A DNA stretch of 64,000 nucleotides from Shewanella dokdonensis (GCF_018394335.1 NZ_CP074572.1:3162001-3226000), one strand, 5' to 3'. Positions 27,105 to 36,145 are shown, numbered from the stretch's first letter. Notes: a model not told the origin generated them from the letters alone. Program-made: numbers and translations.

Positions 27105-27752
27105 GTGTCTTGTACAGAGGCTCTTGAACAATTATTTGCGCGGTACCAGCAATGTTATCAGTCAGTGTTGGGGGAATTCCCTCGTTACTACGCCGAAGGT
27201 GAGGCCTCCCGTTGTATTTTAGCTGGGGAACAAGAAGATCCTGTGCAATGGCAGGCCGTGAGTCGGCAACCAGCCGCATCCTTTGCCAATGTCAGTGAGG
27301 CGTTATCCTTGCCTCTGCATCCAGATATTGAACATTTTTATGGGCATTTTTTTGCCGGCCCAATTCAGTTTGACTCGCCGTTTGGCAGTGGTGAACTACT
27401 GCAGGTGTGGAATGAAAAAGACTTTGAGTATCTGCAGGAGAACATTATTGGTCATCTGATGATGAAACAGAAACTCAAACAGGCCCCCACATGGTTTGTA
27501 GGAATATTGCATCAGCAAGATGACATGTTGACGGTAGATAACCAGGATGGCTCTGTATGGCGCGAACGCCCTGGCGAAGTGGCCAGTGAGCGGCTCGCGG
27601 ATAGTCTGGCGGTATTTTTAACGCTACTGAGTCCGCGTGTGGCGCCAGCCGAACGTTATCAGGAACTTGGTGCTTCGCAATCGGATGCTGCGCATCCTGG
27701 TATTTTTAACAGCCTTAAACGTATGTGGCATAACTTGTTGGGTAAGCGTTAA
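27105..27752 (+). CDS. syd: SecY-interacting protein Syd
   Basis: This 215-residue cytoplasmic protein docks on SecY and is thought to check the integrity of the SecYEG translocon. EALEQLFARYQQCYQ, FYGHFFAGPIQFDS, ELLQVWNEKDFEYLQENIIGH and PTWFVGIL are Syd signatures. The start is the GTG at 27105 with CACGAGG upstream. It is somewhat longer than E. coli Syd (181 aa) because of the C-terminal extension after about residue 180. The gene ends 4 bp before the stop of the convergent DUF2310 gene. Confidence 0.93.
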   Translation: MSCTEALEQLFARYQQCYQSVLGEFPRYYAEGEASRCILAGEQEDPVQWQAVSRQPAASFANVSEALSLPLHPDIEHFYGHFFAGPIQFDSPFGSGELLQVWNEKDFEYLQENIIGHLMMKQKLKQAPTWFVGILHQQDDMLTVDNQDGSVWRERPGEVASERLADSLAVFLTLLSPRVAPAERYQELGASQSDAAHPGIFNSLKRMWHNLLGKR

Positions 27753-27755
27753 GAC

Positions 27756-28528
27756 TTACTGAAAGTCCCATGAAAGATTAGAGACTATCCGGCAGTTGTC
27801 ACAACGAAAGTGAAACAATTCCAGCAATGGTTCGGGCTGGTACCAGTGATGATTGCCGCAGCGAGGGCAGGGGCGCAGTAACTCCTGTTCGCGACTTTCC
27901 CTCCAACCCGATATAAATAATAGTAGGTCGGTATTTTTGTAAGATATTCAATGCGTCCACGCAGATCCCAGCCCCGGCGGAATAGGTCACTGTCGATATC
28001 ACTTAACTCATGTAAAGCGGCAAATTCAGCGGCGGTGGCTGACGCCATTTGCAGTTCATCGCAAGCCTGCCATTCGGTTTGCCAGCGGATGAGTTGTTTA
28101 TGGTCGCCATTGAAGGTAGCGGGTAACTGATATAAAGGGATTGGTAATAAGGAGTCGCCGCTCCGTAGTGGCGAGCACATATGGACATAACTGGTGTATA
28201 GCAATTGCCAGGATGGTGGCTCGCTGCAACTGATCTCTGAATTAATATCCTGACCGAGGATTTTTTCCCGAGGTGCTAGTAGTTTGGCCTTCGATAACTG
28301 AGCAAGCGCCTGTTTGGCCCAAGGGCTGTTATGGCGATGCGCTAAACTGTGTTCTTCTGGTAACAGCAATCGTACGCGAAAAGAACCTTCATGTAATGCC
28401 ACCGCGAACTCTCTACCCAGCACTTGACCGTTAGCCCGCCAGGCTTCAAGCAGATGATTAATCGCCTGTTCCGCCAGTGAAATGGTGGTATCTGCAAAGC
28501 AATCAAAGCGCAACTCACAGACAAACAT
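27756..28528 (-). CDS. DUF2310 zinc-ribbon protein, frameshifted
   Basis: Corrected to 257 residues. The first 220 match the DUF2310 family of Shewanella and Vibrio (MFVCELRFDCFADTTISLAEQAI, ELSDIDSDLFRRGWDLRGRIEYLT). The C-run at 27899-27901 lacks one base. With it, the C-terminus becomes a zinc ribbon, RPCPRCGNHHW and FRCDNCRIVSNLSWDFQ with two CxxC pairs, ending at 27756-27758. Without it the ribbon is lost. Function is unknown; binding of nucleic acid or protein is possible. Its ATG overlaps the preceding stop by one base (TGATG), so it is coupled to the upstream small gene. Confidence 0.8.
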
Positions 28529-28866
28529 CAGTTCTGCTCCCTCGGTGCGTTTTCTAGTCGCTGCAGTCGCTGTCCCAATTGTTGACAGTATTCTTGCAAG
28601 CTAATGAGCTGTTTTTGCATGTTTTCAACTTGTTGTTCGATAGCCGATGGTGACGATGGTGCATTAATCGGCGTCATGTTGGGTATTGCTGAAAAACTAG
28701 CGATTTCACTCTCTGACATGGTTTTAAATCGTTGCAACCCCGCAACCAATATTGGCAGTGGCATCTTGCTGCCGACCTTCGCTTTTACCAGCGCTAATGT
28801 AGGTGTTTGACCATTTTGGCTGATGGTAATTGCAGCGGCAATCACTGGGGTTAGTTCATGTGACAT
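28528..28866 (-). CDS. Small conserved protein with N-terminal helical domain and coiled coil
   Basis: This 112-residue protein begins MSHELTPVIAAAITISQNGQ; residues 1-50 (TPTLALVKAKVGSKMPLPILVAGLQRF) resemble a small winged-helix or KfrA-like DNA-binding domain. A Pro/Ser linker follows, and residues 82-112 form a heptad coiled coil (EQQVENMQKQLISLQEYCQQL). A role as a DNA-binding or nucleoid-associated protein is only a guess. The ATG at 28866 is preferred over 28884, which lies in front without a ribosome-binding site. It forms a two-gene unit with the DUF2310 gene. Confidence 0.6.
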   Translation of the reverse strand: MSHELTPVIAAAITISQNGQTPTLALVKAKVGSKMPLPILVAGLQRFKTMSESEIASFSAIPNMTPINAPSSPSAIEQQVENMQKQLISLQEYCQQLGQRLQRLENAPREQN

Positions 28867-29018
28867 AGTGGTTGAAAACCTCACTCATTAGTCTAAAAAG
28901 TCATAGCAAGAATGATATTAAATATAACATATTGAAAATAAACAATAAAAATATTGGTCTGTAATTTGCCTGTTATGAGGTTCGTGGATGAAATATTAAC
29001 TGATACCAAGGAGAATAA

Positions 29019-29387
29019 ATGAATAAAGCATTATTACCCCTGCTGGGGCTTGCCAGCTTAGGCTTAAGTGCTTGTGTGGTCAATGTGGGCGGCGATGAAG
29101 ACTGGCATGATGATAGTTCATGGAAAGCACTGCAACATAAGAATCAGCAGTTGATTTCACAATTAACACTCGGGATGTCTCAACAAAAAGTACAAGAGAT
29201 TATGGGTCCGGCAGAGTTTAGCGAAGCCTTTATGGCCCATGGCGATGCAGTACAGGTATTGTACTACCGCACTCGACATGTACACAGTGATGGCAAGACC
29301 ACAAAAGATGAGTGTACGCCGCTCATTTTCAAGCAACAGCAGCTGCTCGGCTGGGGGACAAAGCGTACGAACAGCTTTAAAGCTTAG
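29019..29387 (+). CDS. DUF3192 lipoprotein
   Basis: This 122-residue lipoprotein has signal peptide MNKALLPLLGLASLGLSAC with Cys19 as the lipidation site. The mature part QLTLGMSQQKVQEIMGPAEFSEAF resembles the SmpA/BamE-like fold (a ligand-poor beta domain opening with a GMSxxxVxxxLG-type motif) assigned to DUF3192, and ends with a Lys/Arg-rich tail. Function unknown. AAGGAG stands 7 bp before the ATG. It converges with the DUF2789 gene, their ends overlapping by 4 bp. Confidence 0.8.
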   Translation: MNKALLPLLGLASLGLSACVVNVGGDEDWHDDSSWKALQHKNQQLISQLTLGMSQQKVQEIMGPAEFSEAFMAHGDAVQVLYYRTRHVHSDGKTTKDECTPLIFKQQQLLGWGTKRTNSFKA

Positions 29388-29613
29388 CGTCGTAGTGATG
29401 TATCCAAGTGATCGATCACTTCCGCCCATTGGGCATCGGCATCCAAAGACTCTCTTAAAAAGGCGCTTTGTGCTGGTGTCCAGAATGGGGCATCCTCCAG
29501 CCGGACGCTTTGGGGCAGATAATGGCGTTTAAAAAATCTTTTATTGCGGTATCGCTGCTTTCAAGCCCTAATTGTTGGAACAGTGCCGCCATGGTATTCA
29601 GACTGGTATCCAT
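29384..29613 (-). CDS. DUF2789 protein, frameshifted
   Basis: A 76-residue protein after correction: MDTSLNTMAALFQQLGLESSD then KRHYLPQSVRLEDAPFWTPA and a final helix ESLDADAQWAEVIDHLDTSL. These are the hallmarks of the small DUF2789 family of unknown function. The A run 29531-29536 (plus strand) needs one more base to join DFF to KRHYLP; as given, the ORF drifts off at residue 28. The stop is at 29384-29386, overlapping the end of the convergent DUF3192 gene. Confidence 0.72.
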
Positions 29614-29779
29614 TATTTTGCTCCATTCGATAATCAATAAATAAAGTATATCAACTGTTAGCCCGTTCACCCGCCACCACCAAAGTAATTAGCGGTACTC
29701 TTTATACTGATATCCAGTCGAAGGCATATCAGCGATATGGTGTGTCTTATATATGGCTTTCCATAATAGCCTGACAGCT

Positions 29780-29814
29780 TGTGAGATATGTCTTACAAGT
29801 GTGTAAGACATATC
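29780..29814 (+). promoter_or_regulatory. UvrY/GacA-type upstream site of csrB
   Basis: TGTGAG-ATATGT-CTTACA (29780-29797) matches the UvrY/GacA box TGTAAG-N6-CTTACA with one mismatch. It overlaps a perfect inverted repeat with 13-bp arms: GATATGTCTTACA (29785-29797), 4-bp spacer, TGTAAGACATATC (29802-29814). It lies about 150-190 bp before the CsrB RNA, the distance at which the BarA/UvrY system activates csrB in enteric bacteria. Confidence 0.8.
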
Positions 29815-29967
29815 AGAAAAATTGCGGCTGACATGTCGTCCTGTTTTTATGTAAGTTAATAAAAATCAATCTATTAGCTTGTTATTTTCGAGTGTTGCAG
29901 TTATGTGGCAGATGTTGTTAATCCGTTTGGCCGCTATTTTTGTACCCCTTTAGGGTAATATTTGAAG

Positions 29968-30366
29968 CGTCCAAGGAACGGTACTTAAAGGAGATTGTCA
30001 GGATGACGGTCAACTGAAAGGATGCAGTGTTCAAGGATGATACAGGGAATGTATGCTGACATGAAGTCAGGTAAATAAGGACGTTAAAATGGTTTCATGA
30101 CGAAGCCATTATCAGGACAAAGTACAGGATGTTGCCGCAGGATGCTCATGGATGAAATGGGACACGCTTACGGACAGAGCAACGACCGATAAAAGGAACT
30201 ATCGGCTGAAAGGGACTGGTACTAGGGTACAGGGATTCACCAGGACGGTAAGGGAGCAATGGACGCATCTCATTCGCAAGGATGGAGCAGGGAAGCAATT
30301 GCATAGCGGGAAGGCTTAGCAAAGTGATAGAAGGGCGCGACTCGGTGAGTCGCGCCCATTCTTTTT
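29968..30366 (+). ncRNA. csrB: CsrB-type regulatory RNA (sequesters CsrA)
   Basis: An approximately 400-nt region without ORF contains 23 GGA triplets, most as AGGA, AGGGA or CAGGAUG, many in hairpin loops. This is the mark of CsrB/CsrC RNAs, which titrate the RNA-binding regulator CsrA. It ends in an 11-bp GC stem (30333-30343 with 30347-30357) followed by ATTCTTTTT. The 5' end is estimated from TAATAT (29956-29961) as a possible -10 box; the -35 box is poor, as expected for an activator-dependent promoter. The UvrY-type palindrome at 29780-29814 lies upstream. Confidence 0.9.
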
Positions 30367-30389
30367 GTGTGGGCGATAACTGTTGCTAC

Positions 30390-30767
30390 TTAGTGGCAGC
30401 CGCCGGAACTACAGCCGCCGCAACCGCCTCCGACCTTACCGCGATTAGTTGGTGCTTGGCTCCAGTCTGGTTCGGGAAATATCGGCCACTCAATTTTTTG
30501 AATGCGTTTCCCAAGCATGTGGATATGCCCTTTAAACTGATTAATTCCATCGGTGCTGAATTCAAATTGAAAACTGGCTTTCCAGCCTAAGCCCGCACCG
30601 CCGAGACTCGGACGAGCCGACGCCATAGCCACAGACAATAACTGCACGCGTTGGCGCTGTACTTCACGTTCAGCAAATTGGCGACAAATTTCAGCCATTT
30701 GGCGCAGTTGCCAGAAAAATGCCGCAATTACCACCACTCCTGCCATCAAAAGAAAATCAGTCATCAT
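30390..30767 (-). CDS. DUF3301 protein with Cys-rich tail
   Basis: This 125-residue protein starts with a membrane anchor (DFLLMAGVVVIAAFFW) followed by a basic helix REVQRQRVQLLSVAMASARPS. The middle GLGWKASFQFEFSTDG is the DUF3301 core. It ends in a Gly-Cys-His tail, VGGGCGGCSSGGCH, that could bind a metal. Function unknown; in Shewanella and Vibrio it travels with DUF3549. The start overlaps the stop of the DUF3549 gene by 4 bp (ATGA), so translation is coupled. Confidence 0.78.
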   Translation of the reverse strand: MMTDFLLMAGVVVIAAFFWQLRQMAEICRQFAEREVQRQRVQLLSVAMASARPSLGGAGLGWKASFQFEFSTDGINQFKGHIHMLGKRIQKIEWPIFPEPDWSQAPTNRGKVGGGCGGCSSGGCH

Positions 30768-31776
30768 TTCTGCGTGTTCCTGAAGAGTCCGCCGATAGCG
30801 GCACTGAGTTGCACACTGCGATCTGGATTACGTAACTCGCTTAACAGCAGCGGACGAATCGCCGGGATCGCCACAATATCAGCAAAGATCCCGTTAAAGA
30901 AGTCCTGAGTTTGCAGCGCCAGGGATTCTAGGAAAATTTTGCGGCATGGCGCTTGTTTCAGCACTAACCAGCAGCGTGCGGCAATTGCCAACAAGCACTC
31001 CTGACTCAGTTTTTGCTGTGAGGCTATGCTGGTTATTGCGCGGATGCAGTATTGTGGCTGGGAGGCTAAGGCTCTTAAAAATAGGCTTGGACAGCGTCTT
31101 CCTGCTGTGGCAGCGCTTGGGTAATGTGTTGTGCCAGTTGCGGTGAAATGGTGATGTGTTCCAATAACTGACATAAAGCGATTTGCACTTCTTTTGCCGT
31201 GGAAGCTATGGCATTTAACAACATCGCCGGATGATCCAGTAGATCTGCTCTGGCACAAATGTCGGCCAATCCCTGAAGTCCTACGGCTTGCCATTGGTCG
31301 CGGTTTACCTTTCCAGACAGATACTGGCAGGCATATTCATATTGGCTAGATGCGGCTTGCCCGAGTTGACGGCGCACTAAGGCGTTAAACAATGCCAGTT
31401 TCTCTTGGGCGGGCCGATAACTGAAAGGGTGGCTGGCCAGTTGCTGTTGTTGTGCTTCGGTCAGCGCTTGCTGAAGGTTTTTCCCCATCGCCGCAAGCAA
31501 CATTTCAATGAATTGGCTACGTCCCGCCGGATTCAGCAAGCCTTGTTCATCTAACGGTAGTTTCAGAAACCAGATAAAAGGTGCTGAAGGCTGTTCCCAG
31601 AATACCAGTGCGAAGCAAGCATGTCCCTGTATCGGGTAAGGGTAGGGGGCGGCCAGGGCTTCAATTTGCCGAAAAGCCATAACATCAAGTGGTTGAACCC
31701 TCCGGCCCATATCGTAGATCAGGTATTGACTGTTGGCGGCGTTTAACAGTTCGCCAAACGTAGAAATTGTGTGCAT
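30764..31776 (-). CDS. DUF3549 protein, frameshifted
   Basis: Corrected to 337 residues. It starts MHTISTFGELLNAANSQYLIYDMGRRVQPL and includes IQGHACFALVFWEQP and FIWFLKLPLDEQGLLN, as in DUF3549. The A run 31077-31081 (plus strand) lacks one base: the raw frame stops after AVQAYF, while the corrected one continues LRALASQPQYCIRAIT to a stop at 30764-30766. The last third looks like HEAT-type helical repeats. Function is unknown. ATG 31776 is preferred over 31812, since the latter reads through an unlikely N-terminus. Confidence 0.75.
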
Positions 31777-31876
31777 AAGAGATCCATGATGCCAGCTAAG
31801 ACTGCCGGGCATTATAGGGATAAGCGGTTGCGGATGGTATGATATGGCCTTAATTATTCAGGGAACGGCGGAAATT

Positions 31877-32194
31877 ATGTCTTACCGGCAGACGGCAGAA
31901 TATCTGCGAACCATTGAACATGAGCTTAAGCGTTTGCAACTGTGGAGCGACACCCATCCATCGGCGGTAGCGCTTGCCAGCACAGCTCCTTTTGCCTGTG
32001 ACACCTTGCCATTTGAGCATTGGCTCCAGTTTATTTTTCTGCCCAAGATGCAGGTATTAGTTGAACAACAACTACCTTTGCCTACGGAAATTGCCATAGC
32101 CCCTATGGCGCACTATGTGTGGGCACAGCGGCCAGTTATGCGTGACTTAATTAATGTGTTGGAGATGTTGGATGAGCTGCTCAGTGGTAAATGA
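31877..32194 (+). CDS. yqcC: YqcC family protein
   Basis: This 105-residue all-helical protein (MSYRQTAEYLRTIEHELKRLQLWSD, then LPFEHWLQFIFLPKMQVLVEQ) fits YqcC/DUF446. Function is unknown, but E. coli also has yqcC beside truC and yqcA, and syd and queF nearby. The ATG at 31877 is chosen because it gives the family N-terminus; an upstream ATG at 31844 is possible. truC starts inside its last codons. Confidence 0.85.
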   Translation: MSYRQTAEYLRTIEHELKRLQLWSDTHPSAVALASTAPFACDTLPFEHWLQFIFLPKMQVLVEQQLPLPTEIAIAPMAHYVWAQRPVMRDLINVLEMLDELLSGK

Positions 32195-32981
32195 TGTGCC
32201 ATTAGTTGAAGAAACTGCACCACAAATTCAAGTGTTGTTTGAAGATGAGCATCTGGTGGCTATCCATAAACCGGCTGGTTTATTGGTGCATAAAACCTAC
32301 CTTGCCCGTCATGAAAAATATTTTGCCATGCAGATGACCCGTGATTTAGTGGGGTGTCATGTCTATCCGGTGCATCGGTTGGATCGGCCTACCTCTGGCG
32401 TGTTGTTGTTTGCCAAAAGCAGTGCTGTTGCGCATCAATTGTGTGTCCAGTTTGAGTCACGCCAGGTGCGTAAATACTATTTGGCTTTGGTGCGTGGCAA
32501 TATGTTGGAAGCTGGCCTGCTGGATTATCCATTAAAAGAAGAACTGGATGATGTGGCCGACAAAATGGCCTCTCAGCCACGGCAAGCCCAATCGGCTATT
32601 ACCCGTTATGAACCGTTGCTCAATGCTGAAATTCCAGTACCATCAGGACGTTATCAGACATCTCGGTTTGCTTTATTGCGGTTGCAGCCATTAACCGGGC
32701 GTAAACACCAGTTACGGCGCCATATGGATCATCTAAGACATCCGATCATCGGCGATACTGCCCATGGTGATGGTAAGCAGAACCGTTTTTTTCGTGAACA
32801 TTTCGGCGTAAATCGGATGTGGTTACTGGCGCAAAAACTGTCACTGACACATCCAGTGACTGGCGCTGAGCTATCTGTTGTGACAGAACCAGAAGCAGAA
32901 TGGCAGCAAATATTTACCGCCTTGGGCTGGGGCGATGATGAACTATGTTCCGGCAAACCGTGGACGCTTGCCGGAACATAG
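32172..32981 (+). CDS. truC: tRNA pseudouridine(65) synthase TruC
   Basis: This RluA-family enzyme (269 residues from 32172) isomerises U65 of certain tRNAs. The catalytic Asp is in VYPVHRLDRPTSGVLLFAKS, and RKYYLALVRG, LQPLTGRKHQLRRHMDHLRHPIIGD are the family motifs. It overlaps yqcC by 23 bp; GTG codons shortly downstream are alternative starts. Its 3' end forms a 14-bp inverted repeat (32943-32956 with 32968-32981) that covers the stop codon. Confidence 0.93.
   Translation: MSCSVVNDVPLVEETAPQIQVLFEDEHLVAIHKPAGLLVHKTYLARHEKYFAMQMTRDLVGCHVYPVHRLDRPTSGVLLFAKSSAVAHQLCVQFESRQVRKYYLALVRGNMLEAGLLDYPLKEELDDVADKMASQPRQAQSAITRYEPLLNAEIPVPSGRYQTSRFALLRLQPLTGRKHQLRRHMDHLRHPIIGDTAHGDGKQNRFFREHFGVNRMWLLAQKLSLTHPVTGAELSVVTEPEAEWQQIFTALGWGDDELCSGKPWTLAGT
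32943..32981. repeat. 14-bp perfect inverted repeat across the truC stop
   Basis: CTATGTTCCGGCAA (32943-32956) is followed after 11 bp by its exact complement TTGCCGGAACATAG (32968-32981). It encodes the last residues of TruC and its TAG. It lacks a T tract, so it may stabilise or attenuate the transcript, or slow entry from the minus-strand gene ending at 32992. Confidence 0.7.
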
Positions 32982-32991
32982 TGCTAAGCAG

Positions 32992-33159
32992 TTACTTATT
33001 GCGTTGTTGCATCATGTCCAGCAGTGGCATGTAGGCATCAAGTGTAAAGTGATGATGATGTTCATCCTGCTGGCGTACGGCTCTGAAGTAACAGATTTTG
33101 CGGGTGTGGGTGATACGTTGGTGCTGTTTCAACAATTTCTGGCGGCTACTCTGGCGCAT
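32992..33159 (-). CDS. Small basic protein of 55 residues
   Basis: An ORF below the usual length limit reads MRQSSRQKLLKQHQRITHTR, then KICYFRAVRQQDEHHHHFTL and a final DAYMPLLDMMQQRNK. GGAACG 8-10 bp before the ATG is a fair ribosome-binding site. The first half is strongly basic, then comes a His run, then an amphipathic helix. The longer ORF on the opposite strand (82 codons) overlaps truC and has no recognisable features, so the minus strand seems the coding one. Family unknown. Confidence 0.5.
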   Translation of the reverse strand: MRQSSRQKLLKQHQRITHTRKICYFRAVRQQDEHHHHFTLDAYMPLLDMMQQRNK

Positions 33160-33269
33160 TTACTGCGTTCCTTTATGGACTAAAAGTGTTCGGCTGCTTT
33201 GGTCTACTTGCAGGCGGGGCAGTCGATAAAGTATGTTGGGAAGGTGATTTCCCGGTCGCGAAGTATAGC

Positions 33270-33730
33270 ATGAAAAAATCAATATAGTGTTCGGATCTGT
33301 TTATGGTAGTGCGCAATATGTTGCTGAAACTTTGGATGCGGCGTTAGCTGAAGCTGGCTGGCAAGTGCAATTGTGGCAACCAGAACAGCTAGCTGCTTTT
33401 ATCCCACCCGAAGATGAGCTGTTACTCGTGGTCACTTCAACCACTGGCGATGGTGATTTGCCCGAGAATATTTTGCCGTGGTTTGCGATGATGAAAGATA
33501 GTGCGCCTTATTTACCGCAACTGCATTACGCTGTTATCGTTCTTGGCGACTCCAGCTACGATACCTTTTGTGGTGGCGGTAAACAGATGGATGCGCTGCT
33601 CAGTGAACTGGGCGCAAAGCGTGTTGGGGAACGGTTAGAAATTGATGCCTGTGAAACCATGGAACCTGAAACTGAGGCACTAAAATGGCTCAAAACTTGG
33701 CTACCGCTGGCTACTTCCGTCGATCAATAA
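33270..33730 (+). CDS. yqcA: Flavodoxin YqcA, frameshift at start
   Basis: This 153-residue FMN-binding flavodoxin (MioC-like) begins, after adding one A to A33273-33278, MKKINIVFGSVYGSAQYVAE with the phosphate loop GSVYGSA. LLLVVTSTTGDGDLPENI and VIVLGDSSYDTFCGGGKQMD are the two FMN-ring loops. It is probably a low-potential electron carrier. Raw reading gives ATG AAA AAA TCA ATA TAG, so the N-terminal strand is lost unless corrected. The gene order yqcC-truC-yqcA is the same as in E. coli. The next gene starts inside its end. Confidence 0.87.
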
Positions 33731-35182
33731 GCTGGCTCAACAGACACTGGTTTAAGTTCGCCCAAAATCTTAGTCAGGCGTTATTAGCGCCTATTGCCAT
33801 TTTGCCCGCCGCGGGGTTGATGATCGGGCTGGCAGGCTCCTTACTTTTGCCATGCCGGCATTGCTTTTTGAGCTGCTGTCTAATGTCGGACAGTTTATTT
33901 TTGCCATCATGCCCTTACTGTTTGCCGTGGCGATTGCGGTCGGCTTTTGCCGCGAGCAAGGTGCGGCCGCTATCAGCGCGGTATTTGGCTACGGCGTATT
34001 TACGGCGGGCTTGGGGGTGTTGGTTGCAGATAAACACCTGCCGGGCATCATGATCCTTGGAATAAATACGCTCGATACCGGTATTGCCGGCGGCATGGTG
34101 CTCGGTGCCGCTACCTGCTTGGCGATGTACTTGAGTCAGTTTGTCAGGCTACCCGCGGTCTTATCATTTTTTGAAGGGCGGCGCAGTGGCCCGCTGCTGA
34201 TGTTGCCGTTAGCATTGCTACTCGCATGGTTGTTTGCGTATATCTGGCCCCCGTTGGCACATTACATCCAACAGTTTTCCGATTGGGCGGTTTACCAAAA
34301 ACCGCAATGGGCGTTTGCACTGTATGGCACGGTTGAACGGCTATTGTTGCCTCTCGGGCTCCATCACATCTGGAATGCGCCGTTTTTTTGGAGTTCGGAC
34401 AGTATCCCGCAAACGGTGAGATTATCCGGGGTGAGATTGCCCGTTATCTGGCAGGCGATCCTCAGGCTGGCAATCTCGCCGGTGGCTATCTGATCAAAAT
34501 GTGGGGGTTGCCAGCGGCAGCCTTTGCCATGTGGCGTTGCGCGGATAAAAGTGAACGTAACCGCGTTGCGGGGATTATGTTGTCTGCCGCTGCGACCAGT
34601 TGGCTCACCGGTGTCACCGAGCCGATTGAATTTGCCTTCTTGTTTGTTGCTCCTTTGCTTTATCTGCTACACGCGTTGTTGTGTGGCCTGGCCTATCTGA
34701 TCTGTGTGATGCTAGGGGTTCATTATGGTATCAGTTTTTCTCAGGGGGCCTTGGATCTGGTGTTGATGTGGCACAACTCCTCTAATGCGGGTTGGTTGTT
34801 AATTCTGGGACCATTAACCGCAGTGCTCTATTACGCCATCTTCAGTACCGCCATCATGATTTTTAATCTGAAGACGCCAGGGCGGCTAGAGCCGTTAACA
34901 CACGCTAATTTGTCAGCGCGGCAACTGTCAGCAACCGATGTCACACCGCAACTGCTTATCAGCGCCTTGGGCGGTGCTGCCAATATCCACTATTTAGGCG
35001 CTTGCATGACACGCTTGCGGCTCAATGTTATCGACCCGTTGCTGGTGGACAAATCTCGCCTGTTAGCATTGGGTGCTAAAGGTGTCATTGTGATGGGCTT
35101 GGGCGTTCAGGTGGTATTTGGCACTAAGGCAGAAGCGATGCGCCAGATAATGCAACGTTACTTGGATCAGCGTACTGGTTAG
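33685..35182 (+). CDS. PTS glucose-family IIBC component, two frameshifts
   Basis: Corrected to 499 residues. It is an inner-membrane sugar permease of the glucose/N-acetylglucosamine/maltose PTS family. EIIC occupies about 1-400 (LSQALLAPIAILPAAGLMIGLAG near the start; LPLGLHHIWNAPFF; RGEIARYLAGDPQAGNLAGG; SWLTGVTEPIEFAFLFVAPLLY). EIIB follows with the phosphorylated Cys in GACMTRLRLNV. There is no EIIA, so Crr or another IIA must serve it. One C is missing at 33850-33851 and one T at 34383-34389. The start lies 46 bp inside yqcA in another frame. It may be nagE-, malX- or ptsG-like; the sugar cannot be told. Confidence 0.82.
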
Positions 35183-35280
35183 ATTTTTTATAATAATAAT
35201 CAATTTTTATTAGGATTTGTGCGGCATTTTTCGACTTGGTATGGCATATTCCTCAGTCCAGATATTCTTTGGGGAAGGAA

Positions 35281-36117
35281 ATGCAGCGTAAAATCCTGAT
35301 GACGGACTGTGCCGACGAGCACGGCCTCATTGCTAAAATCACTGGTGTCTGTTTCAAACATCAGTTAAATATCATCAAAAACAGCGAGTTTGTTGATAAT
35401 CAGCAACAACGCTTTTTTATGCGAACCGAACTGGAAGGTGAGTTTCACGAGGCGCAGTTACTTGCGGATCTTGAGCAAGTTTTACCACCTAAAAATCAGA
35501 TGCGGCTGATCGATGCTGGGCGTAAGCGGGTGGTTGTGTTGGTAACCAAAGAAGCCCATTGTCTTGGCGATTTACTGATGAAGGCTTATTACGGCGCCTT
35601 AGAGGTCGATATCGCTGCGGTGATTGGTAATTATCAAACGTTGGCGCCATTAGCAGACAAGTTTGATGTACCTTTTCATTTCGTATCGCATGAAGGTTTG
35701 ACGCGCGAAGAACACGAGCAAGCTTTACTACAACAGCTCACACCCTATCAGCCGGATTATGTAGTCTTGGCTAAATTCATGCGCGTGCTGACTCCTGGAT
35801 TTGTCAGTCATTATCCGAGCCGGATCATCAATATTCATCACTCCTTTCTGCCGGCGTTCATCGGTGCCAATCCCTATCGACAGGCGTGGGAACGTGGCGT
35901 GAAAATTATCGGAGCTACGGCGCACTTTGTGAATGACAGTCTCGATGAAGGGCCAATCATTAAACAGGACGTGATCCCGGTAGATCACAGCTACAGTGCT
36001 GAGGATATGGCTAAGGCCGGGCGTGACGTAGAAAAAAGCGTGCTGAGTCGGGCGTTAGCTTTGGTGGTCAATAATCAGGTGGTGGTCAACGGTAACAAGA
36101 CGCTGGTGTTTAAATAA
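35281..36117 (+). CDS. purU: Formyltetrahydrofolate deformylase PurU
   Basis: This 278-residue enzyme hydrolyses 10-formyl-THF to formate and THF, balancing one-carbon pools and supplying formate to PurT. An N-terminal ACT domain (KILMTDCADEHGLIAKITG) is followed by the formyltransferase fold: VDIAAVIGN, LAKFMRVL, INIHHSFLPAFIGANPYRQAW and GATAHFVNDSLDEGPII, with the catalytic Asn/His/Asp set. ATG 35281 follows GGGGAAGG; an upstream ATG at 35236 adds 15 unlikely residues. Confidence 0.95.
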   Translation: MQRKILMTDCADEHGLIAKITGVCFKHQLNIIKNSEFVDNQQQRFFMRTELEGEFHEAQLLADLEQVLPPKNQMRLIDAGRKRVVVLVTKEAHCLGDLLMKAYYGALEVDIAAVIGNYQTLAPLADKFDVPFHFVSHEGLTREEHEQALLQQLTPYQPDYVVLAKFMRVLTPGFVSHYPSRIINIHHSFLPAFIGANPYRQAWERGVKIIGATAHFVNDSLDEGPIIKQDVIPVDHSYSAEDMAKAGRDVEKSVLSRALALVVNNQVVVNGNKTLVFK

Positions 36118-36145
36118 TACCGAGTTGTTGTGTTATCGGAAAAAT

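Noticed and set aside
32935..33183. 82-codon plus-strand ORF after truC
   Set aside because: It overlaps the truC end, has no ribosome site or family features, and the opposite strand carries a better small ORF.
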